Of a stretch of DNA of 36,518 nucleotides, positions 11,066 through 20,067 are shown one piece after another (within the stretch, counting starts at the first letter, position 1; each line of letters begins with the position of its first letter). The stretch covers positions 160,637 through 197,154 of the forward strand of contig MU657195.1 in NCBI GenBank assembly GCA_026770575.1, written 5' to 3'. A program made the position numbers and the translations under genes. The stretch is from Pelagophyceae sp. CCMP2097 (lineage: Eukaryota > Sar > Pelagophyceae). Under the pieces are notes generated by a model, which was given only the letters and a program-made list of their open reading frames with translations, made no database searches and had not been told where the DNA came from.

Positions 11066-11711
11066 TTGGCGTTATCACATGGATCGCCAAAAAATATCAC
11101 ACCTGGTGTGATATCTCCTTCGAAAAATATCGCACCTGGTGTGATATCTCCCACAGGCCGAAAAAATACGGGATTAGGAGAGGCCAATAGCGGCAATTTT
11201 GGAGTTTATTAAATCTAAAATGGGGCCTTTAAGTCCACCTTGAAGGGGGAAAACCCGGAAATATAGTGGAAACAGACTAAATGATTTCCGGTGATGGCAG
11301 GAGGCGCAAAGTGCGTGCCCTCGGAAGCGGTATCCATTCGTACCTATGTTGAGCGTGGATACCGCTTCCGAGGGCACACACTTTGGCCACTGGGGCGAAG
11401 TTGGAGGGCATCCAGAGCCCGAAAAGGGAGGAGTGATGATCGCAGCTCCACTCATCGGCCTGGAGCCAAGATTGATATGGCCGTGAGAGCGACGCGCGGT
11501 GATGAAGCCACCAAAAGCAAACACCCAGACTCGCCATGTAGGCTCGACACGAGCCTGCTCCAAGCTGCTCAAGTAATCTGGGAAAACCCCTCTAATATCA
11601 GGAGCTCTGTCTCCCTTTTCAGCCTGTGTCCTTCGTGTGATATTTTTGGCGATCTTCGGAGATATCAAACCAGGTGTGATATTTTTTTGGCGATCAAGTG
11701 TGATATTCCGC
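11066..11711. mobile_element. Foldback element built from TATCACACCTGGTGTGATA palindromes
   Basis: The block at 11082-11118 (starts GATCGCCAAAAAATATCACA) matches the reverse complement of 11657-11694 with one mismatch and one extra A. Weaker similarity extends the inverted repeat to about 11066 and 11711. Each arm contains palindromic ATATCACACC-T-GGTGTGATAT motifs, four or five in total with variants. An almost perfect 30-bp hairpin sits inside: 11307-11336 pairs with 11356-11385 around a 19-nt loop, with one C-A mismatch. No coding frame is convincing. The palindromes look like dimer-binding sites, perhaps for a transposase; that is inference. Confidence 0.6.
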
Positions 11712-11762
11712 TTATTTCATACTATCTGTCTCTACGGAGGGCACTCCACACGATCACCGCCT

Positions 11763-12662
11763 TCACAAGAAACCGTTTTTGGTGATTCTGGTGAAAAGTA
11801 CTTTAGAATTCGGGCAGAGCCACCATGTCAGCTTGTTCCAGCCGTTCGCGACAGAGACGTCACTGCGCTGGAAGCGGACCATCTTGTTCAGCGCCTGGGC
11901 CGTACAATTCCGCGTGCTATTGTTACGGTCGCCCTTGCCCGCGTCGATGACAGCCGGGTCGTAGTTCTGCCCCGCGACGCGCTCAAAAGTGAACGGCGGC
12001 ATCATCGTAACCGGGTCATGCGCTTGCGCGGCGCCGGCTGCTGCAGCCGGCGACCGCGGGGCGTCGTCCTGCTGCCGCGGCGCGGCTGCCGCTGGCCGCC
12101 GCGCGGCTGCGGCCGGCAGCCGCCGCGCCGCGGCAGCCGGAACGCGCGGGGCCGCTGCCGCCGCCGGCCCGCGCTTCGGCATCTCGGGGCGCGGGGCCGA
12201 CACCGCCGGGTCGCGCCGAGGTGGCGTCGGCAGCCGTGTCAGCGGCATGACCGGCATCCTTTCCTCGAAAATCTCGTCGGCCGGGAAGCACCACGGCCCG
12301 TCATCATCTGGGCACGTCACCTTATCCAGGCTGAACGTGTTCCGCGTCTGCGAGGGCGCATCGTCGCGGAGGCTGTCCAGTGCTTATTCGGCGAAGAGCG
12401 ACACTGAAAATCCCGACAGCGGCCCGTCATCGTCCACCGGGTCGTCGCAGATGATCGGAGCGACGTCGCCCATCGTCATGCAGATGTCCGGGGGCAGGTA
12501 GGTCATGCCGATGGTGGGGCCCTGGCAGTCGTCGGTCGCATCAATCGGCGATAGGCGCGAGCCGTCCTGCATGACGCCGTGGTAGTGGTTTCCCCCGCGC
12601 GTCGGCATCTTCAGCTCCCACTTGTGCACAGACGCGATGCAGAGTGTCAACAGTGCAGCCAT
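11763..12662 (-). CDS. Unknown protein, alanine-rich linker, one in-frame stop or short intron
   Basis: A minus-strand frame opens with ATG at 12662 and runs in the same frame to a stop at 11763, broken by a single TAA at 12384-12386. The text on both sides looks like real protein: an N-terminal half with D/G/P-rich sequence, an Ala/Pro/Arg linker with A-A-A-A-P-R-type repeats (about 12010-12180), and a C-terminal half rich in aromatic residues (N-K-L-T-W-W-L-C-P-N). The stop can be removed by splicing a 57-nt GT-AG intron (about 12347-12403) without changing frame, so this may be an intact two-exon gene rather than a pseudogene. I do not recognise the family. The first residues are weakly hydrophobic. 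It lies 50 bp from the foldback element at 11066-11711 and could be part of a larger mobile unit. Confidence 0.45.
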
Positions 12663-14325
12663 GCGTGGCGAGGCGGCCTATGGAACGGGGTTACAAAGGC
12701 GCTTGCAGTGCATTATTTCGACTCGCCTTGGTCGCCTCGGCTTCGCCTCGGTGTCTCGGCTCGTCGACCCGCTGCCGTCGTCGCGCGCCTGCATTGCGCC
12801 GTGAACGATTGTTTGCAGCGCTCAATAGTTGCGCTCCTCGGCTTCCTCGGCTGCGCCTCGGTGCCTCGGTCCGCAACTACAAACCCTTGGCTCCGCCTCG
12901 GTGCCGCCTTGCGCGCGCGCTCCCCTTAGAGCCTACGTCGCAGTGTTTGTGGCGGTGGCATTGGCAGCTTGCGTAGCACGGAGGGCGCACCTTTCTTAGA
13001 GCCTGAATATACGGATATTTTTGCTCTATAAGGCCTTAAGGATTACGGTCTGCGGCCTTACGGTCTCCCAACGGACATTCCGCAGTACTTCATTTGCGGT
13101 ATTCGTATAATCGTGTCGAAGGCGTTACGGGATGGCCGCTCCGACTGCGGTTAGACGCCGTTCTCAAAATCGCGATTCTCGAATTGAGACAAACTGTTTG
13201 ATGGAGTCGACGCGCCTCGATGCAAGCTTTCAAGATCCGCCAATTTGAGCTCCGCGGGCGGGGTCCGCGCTGAGATAATCGCGCCCAAAGTTCAACGGAA
13301 TCTCGTTTTAAATTGGCAATTTGACTTTGGAACATGCGTGCAATACTTAAGATTTGATATGAACCTCCCGAGGCGCGATTATCGAGCGCAGCGAGCCAAG
13401 TTTCGCCCAAACGAATGCGCAAAAGTGGGGCTGCCGAGCCTCGGCCCGACGGCCTTCCCCGAGCCGGCAGGCGAGGTCTGGCGGCGGCGCGCGCACGCGC
13501 GGTACGCCCCGAGCATGGGCCCGGCTTCATATTGGGGCAGTTCGACCGCATCGGGGAGTTGGAGCGCTTCAGGCGAGACCATTTTCGGACACACCGAAAA
13601 CAGCCCGCGCGCCTCCAGGAAAAGGAGGCTCGCAGTTCCGGGGTATAGGCGCCGTGGCGCGTCCATCGCGACACTCTTGACCCCTGGGGGACGTCGGTGC
13701 GCGGCGGGGCGGCGCCTCCCAGTTCGAAGGTTGGGAGGGAAATCCATCCATTCCGTTGAAAACCAACCATTTTCCGTTGAGGCTTTTTACACGAAAGGCC
13801 TAAAATTTATTCAGCGATTTCGGCTCGCTGCGCTTGAGAACGGCGTCTACTGCGGTATTTGCGTCTATCAAGCCGCGCGCGAATCTGAAGCCGAAGCGCG
13901 CCACTTGGCCGGCGGCAACGCGGTCGGCGACGACATGAGCGGCGACTCGAGCGGCGGCGCGCGCCTCGGCGCGGACGACGCGCGCCTCGGCGCAGACGGC
14001 GGCAACGCGGACGGCGGCAACGCGAGCGACGTCGACGCGAGCGACGGCGCGCGCCGCCGCCGACACCTGCCGCATCGACGCCGCCTTGCTCGCCGGGTCC
14101 GCGCGGACGCGCGACGCCCCGCACGACCGCGCGTAGCCGCCGGCAGCGCCAAGAGGCTCCATGGCCGCCGCCACGGTTAAGGATTTCCCGTAGTATCGTT
14201 TCAAATCGTCTCAAATGTCGTTTGCCAATGTCGTCGCGATGTCGAGGTATCCACTGTAAACGTCGTCGGAAATATCGGAATTATCTCCAAATAAAGTTTC
14301 AGCGAGCTCCACGTTACACAAAAAA
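12663..14325. other. Mostly non-coding, compositional repeats, no convincing gene
   Basis: 12700-12930 holds degenerate CTCGGCTTCGCCTCGGTG-type repeats. 13260-13400 holds a small foldback: GATAATCGCGCC and GGCGCGATTATC about 110 bp apart, with CCAAAGTTCAA and TTGACTTTGG between them. 13400-14170 has overlapping long frames on both strands, including a minus-strand valine/alanine/arginine-rich frame ending at 13800 and a plus-strand acidic G-A-D/N-A-D-G-G stretch (13910-14050). None shows a family motif, so no gene is called. Confidence 0.45.
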
Positions 14326-14326
14326 A

Positions 14327-14407
14327 TGGAGGCCGACTACATGGAGATCAGCCTCCAGCTCCAGTACAACAAGCGCGGCCGCTCGTGCGACGACGACCAC
14401 GAGTGAG
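14327..14407 (+). CDS. Possible small ORF or isolated exon (26 codons)
   Basis: An ATG preceded by A-rich sequence opens a 26-codon frame with ordinary protein-like composition (begins M-E-A-D-Y-M-E-I-S-L-Q-L) and ends in TGA. There is no family match I can name and no repeat of it in the window. It could be a short peptide gene, the last exon of a lost gene, or chance. Confidence 0.2.
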
Positions 14408-14685
14408 AGACGCCAACGGGTGGATTCTGATGACAAGGCCCCCTAAAACTCGGAAGTTTTGCTCGACTGTGCGCTGTCGGGGGAGGGGCTGCATCCCGAG
14501 CCGGCCCATGTCGGCCGTCTATCGTCATATTCACTGCAATTGTCGTCGGAAATATCCCCCTCTTGGAAACACTTCAAATGTCGAAAAAATATATCTAATC
14601 CTACGGGAAATCCTTAGCCACGGTCAACAAGGGCCCAAAACCAACATAAAGGAGCCCATAACCAATGAAGCCTTTATGCTTTTTT

Positions 14686-14751
14686 GAGGACCCGAAGGGT
14701 CCTTGCGGTTTAATCAACGTCAGTTTACGGCAAGGGCCCTTCGGGTCCTTC
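14686..14751. repeat. Foldback of about 22-bp arms (GGACCCGAAGGGTCC)
   Basis: GAGGACCCGAAGGGTCCTTGCGG at the left matches the reverse complement of the right arm (CCGTAA-side, ends GGGTCCTTC) with a few mismatches, around a loop of about 19 nt. Each arm itself contains a small GGACCC-GAA-GGGTCC hairpin. Confidence 0.6.
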
Positions 14752-14777
14752 GATTGAAGGATTACCAGGGGCAATTT

Positions 14778-14820
14778 TGTCCGTCCGTCTGTCTGTCTGT
14801 CTGTCTGTCCTTCTGTCCGT
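14778..14820 (+). repeat. CTGT microsatellite
   Basis: An imperfect run of (T/C)GTC units, with an uninterrupted GTCTGTCTGTCTGTCTGTCT core. The adjoining sequence is non-coding. Confidence 0.9.
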
Positions 14821-15480
14821 CCCCGGGTAAATCCGTGAGGTTCCACCTTTGGGAAGAAAAGGGCAGCAACTCGGCCGATTCAGCCATTGGTGGTTGATGC
14901 GATTGCTAAAATTGGGAGTGGAGGTCGAGCAGGAGCCTCATTGGAATCATCATAGAAGAAGTTTTTGGTCACAGGTTCGAATCTGGTCGGCCGCAAAAAA
15001 AAAAGAGATAGCTCAATGGGAAATAAAAAAATAAAAAAAGATAGGGGGGATTTGAAGGTTCAGCGATTAGTTAAATAATTTTAATTATTTACGTGGGCAT
15101 TGCAATGGGATTTGTCTGTATCCTTCGCTCGAAGTCGGGTCCTCCGTGTGCCTCCGGCGCGCTCTTGTAATATCCTTGTTTCCTTGTTTTTTCTTGTCAA
15201 CTTCTTTTGATAGGGAAAAAGATTGCTGAGGGAAAAAGCTTGCGGTGTAATTTAAGTCCGTTGGAAGTCCGTAAGGCCGCAGACCGCAATCCTTATACAT
15301 GGGGGGGGTAAACATGAATGGGATTTCAGTCAGCGATAAATTCCTCGGTCCACAAGAAGTTTTGTGTGCCGTTATTGGTCCCTGGAGACGCCCCTTGCGG
15401 AGGAAAAGTCCCCGACGTCGAGAGTTTGCCGTCGGCAGTATTTCCGTTTAGCGACTAATTTTAGCCTACTAGTACGTCTA

Positions 15481-16038
15481 CAAGATGGTTCGGGCATGAA
15501 GCTGCTGAATTTCTCGCGGAAATTTGAGAAGGTCCTTGGAGGTATAGTTGCTGGGGTTGTATGCGGGGCGCCGAGACGCCTCCAGCGCCGGAGGGTGAAC
15601 TTTGGCACGTCTTATAAAGGCCGAGAAAATTGATTTGGCGACTTTGGCGACGGCCGTTAACACCCAAGGGCACCTCCGATTTTTGTTCACCCGCCGCCGA
15701 TGGGCGCGTAAGGCCGTTTGTAAGACGGCTACGTCGAGCAACCTCTGGAATACCTTGCCTCAATTCCGCGGGAAGGTTCTTAAAAAGCTCCAGTTGGCCC
15801 GTATTAAAAAACGGGCGTTTCTTCTCTCTATTTGAGGAAAATATGGTGTGTGTTTACAGCTACGTATGTGTAAAATCGGCTTTAACTTTTGCAAGAGATG
15901 GTCAATCGTGAAAGTAGATGTCTCGCGGACTTTTCCTTGGGGTGCTTGCGCGGGCACCGGAAGCTCCAGTCAAAGGTCGCAATATTTTTGTCAAAAAACG
16001 GCGCAATGCAATATCAGTTTCATGCCCGAACCAGCTTG
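15481..16038. mobile_element. MITE, 24-bp TIR, TA target duplication
   Basis: The left end CAAGATGGTTCGGGCATGAA matches the reverse complement of the right end, CAAGCTGGTTCGGGCATGAA; over about 24 bp there are two mismatches. TA flanks both sides (15479-15480 and 16039-16040). The 558-bp interior holds one plus-strand frame (15602-15835) with plausible protein composition but no motif, so it is treated as non-autonomous. It shares the CAAG start and TA target with the neighbouring CAAGGGGGG elements. Confidence 0.8.
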
Positions 16039-16285
16039 TAAGAGCGAATGTAATCGATTCCAGCTGGATTTGATCGAGAATCGATTCGGAATCGATTCAG
16101 CATCGATTCGAATCCGCCTTGTTCGAATTGCGCTTCGGACACGGCCGTGACGCGAATGCCTTCGCGCGTTCCGGCGATTGCCAGTAGACTCCAAGTCCGT
16201 CTCGAAACGGCAACCGCGACGGCCGCTGAGGCCTCGCGCTTGGTGCGCTTCGCGCGCTGCGCGCGCGCGAAGCGCGCGCAGCGCG

Positions 16286-16730
16286 CTAGGCTGGTAATTA
16301 CTCGGTTACTGATTACTCCGAGGTAAAGAAACCCGGGGTAATTGCGTTACTCTGCAAGCCAAAAATCCAGCGCGCGGCGCGCTGCGGTTCGTATTACTCG
16401 GCAAGTGCGAAAACGACTTTGCTTCTCCCCAACTTTTGAACGACTGGCTGTGAATTCCACTCGACTTTGGCGAAAACGAGGGCCTGTACGACATGATCGC
16501 CGACATTCGCGCCGACCACCAAAAAAAACTTCAAATGCTCGGCCGAGTGGCGTGCTAGGCTCCTAGTCGCCCAGAGGGCACGTAGAGAGCTCTCTTACGC
16601 CCTAAAGAAGATTTTTTTTGGAGCAGTAACAATTTTTGGCGATATTGCTGCATATTACTGCCACGCCCAGTAATACCGAGTAATTACGTTCCTTCCCGGT
16701 AAAACCCCGGGTAACTAACTACCAGCCTAG
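16286..16730. mobile_element. hAT-like MITE, 11-bp TIR and 8-bp direct repeat
   Basis: The element starts CTAGGCTGGTA and ends TACCAGCCTAG, a perfect 11-bp inversion. GCAGCGCG lies immediately outside both ends, which fits the 8-bp target duplication of the hAT superfamily. The flank is low-complexity GC-rich sequence, so part of the match could be chance. The 445-bp interior has no supported gene. Confidence 0.6.
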
Positions 16731-17193
16731 GCAGCGCGCTCGGAGAGGGAGATGGGTTGTGGACCTTTTAATACACAGTTTATATACCAAAGGGAAACTT
16801 ATCTTGCAAGCTGTGACAGCTCACAGTGCAGCAAATGTTGTGAGAGGATGATTATAGATGCAGTCAAGTAATTGATCGAGACTCGCCCGCCGGAACGCGG
16901 GTTCGAATCTGGATGAAAGATGCACACAAGAGACCCGAATATTATAACATAATTGGGTCGGACGCGACTCATGTATGTTTAATGGTGTAAGTATGGGTAT
17001 GAGTTCGAGTCTACCTTTTTGCTAGAATTTGTAATTATTTTCTTTTTATGGGTTATGGTCGTCATTTGAATCGATTCCGAATCGATTCCAGGTCTATTCC
17101 GATCGTGGGAGAATCGTTTCTGGCATCGATTCAGAATAGACCGAGATTAAATTAAGAATAAATTAAAATCCCTCTTAGACGTATCACGAGCCT
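16731..17193. other. AT-richer spacer with tRNA-like B boxes and ATCGATTC repeats
   Basis: Contains GGGTTCGAATCTGG near 16893-16906 and GAGTTCGAGTCTAC near 17000 followed by TTTTT, both close to a tRNA T-arm. Neither folds into a full cloverleaf by eye. Clusters of GAATCGATTC occur at 17067-17135 and also at about 16054-16110. No gene is supported. Confidence 0.4.
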
Positions 17194-17495
17194 CTAATTA
17201 GCGACTCTTTCCTGTTCCGACGCGGGCTTTTGCGGCTCCTCGGAGTCGTGGACGCACGACAAAGCCGACTCTTGCCGGCACGGATGAGGGCGCGCCGCTT
17301 CTGCGGAGCCGGAGCGCTGTGATCTACAGCCACCGTGCGGGAAGAGACGCTTGTGAAGATGTATCATATGTAGAACGAGGTCCACGAACACCGACCGAGG
17401 AGCACTTCCTATGGTCGGGTTCGAAACTTCGAACGGGTTCACAAAAGTCGGGCGTCGCGATGACGGGCCGGCGCGGCTGCAGCGTCGAGGGCCGT

Positions 17496-18399
17496 TCACG
17501 CCAGGAGGCCGGCCTTTGCGACGACCTTGCCCTCGAGGATCTTGAGCTCGTAGTCGCCGCCGCGGTGCTTCTTCATCGTGCACTGGAGGCGCTCGATCTC
17601 GCGGTGCTCGATGGCGTTGGCGCCGCCCGCGGCGAAAGCCCGGTAGACCATCTTGTACCGCCACACCATCCGCTCGAAGCGTCGCAGGCGCTGCATAGGG
17701 AGGATCTCCGGCCTCTGCGACTTCAGCGCGTTGCGCTTCAGGTCCTTCATCGAGCCCGAGTTGCTGTTGTGGCGGAAGTCCCAAGCAGACTTGCCCCACA
17801 CCAGCTCGATGCCCTCGCCCGCGATTTCCGGGTGGCACTTCGGCGTCTTGTCCATCTGGTGGCCCAGGTCGTAGACGAGCTGCTGCAGCTGCGTGATCTC
17901 GTTCTCGAAGTCGTAGAGAGAGGCGGCGACCTCGCGCAGCGACGAAGAGATAAAAATTTCGACGCCGTCCGCACGCTTCGTCTTCCAGCCCGTCATCGCG
18001 CTGGTTTCGTCCAGCGTGCCGTCGAGCGTCTGCGTGCCGGAGGGGTTCCAAAAGCCACGCTCCCAAAGGTAGTGCATCAGCCCTTTTGCCTCGTTGAGCC
18101 AGCTCCTCCAGAGTCCACCAGTCGACGATCGCAGCCGCCGCCTCGTCCTCCGTGTCGAACTTGGCGCCGCTCGCCTTCGACGCCCATGTGAGCGTGCCCC
18201 TCGTGTCCCCACGCCGTAGCCGCATCAGGAACCGCAGTCCCCACGTGCCGGCGTTCGACCCGGTCATTTTCGCGGCCCTCCAGCGCGAGGTCCTCGCCCA
18301 GCCTTTCGAGTCAATCTCGCGGTATACAGCGTCTGCGCCGCTGAAATCGGTGGCCTTGGCGACACGTGCCAGGTAGTGCCGGTTCCCTGGCCCCGACAT
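17496..18399 (-). CDS. Transposon-borne unknown protein with a +1 frameshift (copy A)
   Basis: ATG at 18399 opens a protein starting M-S-G-P-G-N-R-H-Y-L-A-R. It reads naturally to about I-V-D-W-W-T near 18120, where the natural text moves to the +1 frame (W-R-S-W-L-N-E-A-K-G-L) and continues to a TGA at 17496. The span is 904 nt, so skipping one base gives 300 residues. The C-terminal half contains N-E-I-T-Q-L-Q-Q-L (heptad-like) and many W, R and K residues. I do not recognise a transposase or other domain. The same frame switch exists at the same place in the copy at 35678, so it is not a local sequencing error. After the stop, the first frame stays open to 17194 with plausible text, which could be a further exon. 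Possible explanations are programmed frameshifting, an unrecognised splice, or an ancestor already broken before copying. Confidence 0.6.
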
Positions 18400-18840
18400 C
18401 GTCGCAGACGTCGTCAACGGCTCGTGGTGGGCCCTGTTCCCAGGGCAAGATGTCAGCCAAGTTTTTGAATATAAAGGAGCCCATAACTTGAGAAATGGAG
18501 CCCATAGCCTAAATTTTGGGCCTTATTTCTCACCTCCACAGGGCACTAGGTCGGGCTCTGGTGTGGCCAGGGCCTACAGCCGGTCCCAGCGAAGCGGCAG
18601 CGAGGCTGAACTCAGACGATGACAATGGAGAACCACCTCAAACCAGCTTCTGGCGACCCCAAAATCGAGATTGCGCGTAGGGTACGCGTAAAACGGGAGA
18701 GTTCAGCGTCCAGCCCGGCACCTTGGGACCCCCCGGACATGTCAAGCCACTCCAAGTCTCACCAAGCGTCCTGTGAAGGTGAGAACATGAGCGACAGTTT
18801 CATGTTGACCCCCCCCCTGTAGAGTAAAAAAATCCGTATA

Positions 18841-19247
18841 CTGGGGTACCCAGCCAACTTCCCAAAAGTCCATTAACCTCGGCCAAAAATCGAAGTACGA
18901 AAACAAAAAGCGGGAAAATCAAAAAGTACGAAAATCCCCCACTTAACCAATTACTTAACCCCTCCCAGTTTATGCACACCAAAAGTTCCGACTTCCCGCC
19001 GAAAATAGTAGATTCTGGGATCCATTTCAGCTGAAATGGAGCCAATAACCTTGATTTTCACATGCAAAAGGGCCAAATCTCTTGATTTTCACACTAAAGT
19101 GCTGGATTTAAATTGTGAGTGACATTTTGGAAATATTGAAAAAGTCCATAATTTTTGAAATATTTCCCGCCCGCAGAAACAGAACAGCGAAACCGAAAGT
19201 GGGTTTTCCCGCGAGGTGCAAACCGGGAAGTTGGCTGGGTACCCCAA
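18841..19247. mobile_element. MITE, 23-bp TIR (CTGGGGTACCCAGCCAACTT), TA target
   Basis: The left end CTGGGGTACCCAGCCAACTT and the reverse complement of the right end match over 23 bp with one difference at the first base. TA flanks both sides (18839-18840 and 19248-19249). The 407-bp, AT-rich interior has no supported gene. It sits between two CAAGGGGGG-type elements. Confidence 0.8.
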
Positions 19248-19375
19248 TATTCAGGCTCTTAGTGCGCTCTTACGGCGAAAAATTGTTGTGAAACTGAACT
19301 TGCTTTAGGTGAAACTGAAGTTGCGGTGTATAGGAGTGCCCGACGTAGAGACAGATACAATAGTAGTATGAAATA

Positions 19376-19959
19376 CAAGGGGGGTCCAACATGAAACGGA
19401 TTCCACTCAGATACAAATTTCTCGGGCTGCAAACGAGGTATGGGGCCACTTTTGGTCGCTACGGCGCGGGCTGGTGGCGGCGCGGTCTCCGACGAAGGAA
19501 GTTTGTTTACGGGCTCGGTCCGCCGAGCGTGAATCCGCTTTCAAGAATAAAACGGTGTGAAACTTGACACTATTTTCTTGTAATTGCGGATTTGCATGGG
19601 CGTTTTAAGTGAAATGACGCCCATAACTTACAAAAATGGAGCCCATAGCCTAAATTTTGGGCCTTATCCCGAACCTCCACGGGCCACTAGGTCGGACTCT
19701 GGCGATGCCAAGGCCTACAGCCGACCCCAATGAAGCGACAGGGAGGTGGATCCCAGACGATAACAATGGAGAACCACCTCAAACCAGCTTTTGGCGACGC
19801 TGAAATCGAGATTGCGCGCGGTATACGCAAAAAACGGGAGGGATCCGCCTTCAGCCCGACACCTTGGGTCGAGCCGGACATGTCCAAGCACTCAAAGTCT
19901 TCTCAAACGTGCTGTGGAGGTTCGGAAATGAGCGGCATTTTCATGTTGAACCCCCCTTG
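19376..19959. mobile_element. MITE of the TA|CAAGGGGGG family, just upstream of the MYND gene
   Basis: The left end CAAGGGGGGTCCAACATGAA and the reverse complement of the right end, CAAGGGGGGTTCAACATGAA, form the TIR. TA lies outside both ends (19374-19375, 19960-19961). The right 350 bp is a diverged copy of the ends at 18470-18819 and, inverted, 35255-35620. The 584-bp element carries no supported gene and is a deletion derivative of the larger family. Its right end is 107 bp upstream of the ATG of the MYND/Sel1 gene. Confidence 0.8.
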
Positions 19960-20067
19960 TAAGACAAGACAACAACTTTTGGTGCGACCGTGACCAGCCG
20001 TCGCGAGTCTCGCGAGACGCCCTGCAGGTCGACGCGCAGCACGAGCGATCCTTGCAGGACGGCCACG

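Larger units (their letters stand above)
14408..15297. other. Non-coding repeat-bearing spacer
   Basis: Contains a foldback (14686-14751), a CTGT microsatellite (about 14778-14820), a tRNA B-box-like GGTTCGAATCT (about 14974-14984) followed by A-rich runs, and an AT palindrome TAAATAATT-TTAATTATTTA near 15072. No gene is supported. Confidence 0.5.
15298..18819. mobile_element. TA-flanked DNA transposon carrying a 300-codon gene (left end less certain)
   Basis: The right end, read inward, is CAGGGGGGGGTCAACATGAAACTG, preceded by TA (18820-18821). The proposed left end at 15298 reads CATGGGGGGGGTAAACATGAATGG after TA (15296-15297), and its next 100 bp resemble the left end of the related element at 19376. 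The right part (about 17540-18819) is repeated in reverse orientation at 35255-36518 with a few per cent difference and a 3-nt indel, so this family moved fairly recently. Inside lie a minus-strand gene and two nested smaller elements (15481-16038, 16286-16730). Pairing the 15298 end with the 18819 end is inference; the right end is much firmer. Confidence 0.5.

Noticed and set aside
13245..14180. 311-codon plus-strand frame and overlapping minus-strand frames
   Set aside because: No motif, several competing frames of similar length, and composition driven by GC content.
14872..14991. tRNA gene with intron
   Set aside because: A possible acceptor stem and a B box exist, but the T-stem and anticodon stem do not pair properly.
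18619..18822. Small M-T-M-E-N-H-L-K-P frame found in three transposon ends (also 19730-19993, 35206-35454)
   Set aside because: Frames align because the copies have few indels, but most differences between the first two copies change the amino acid, so there is no sign of selection for protein.
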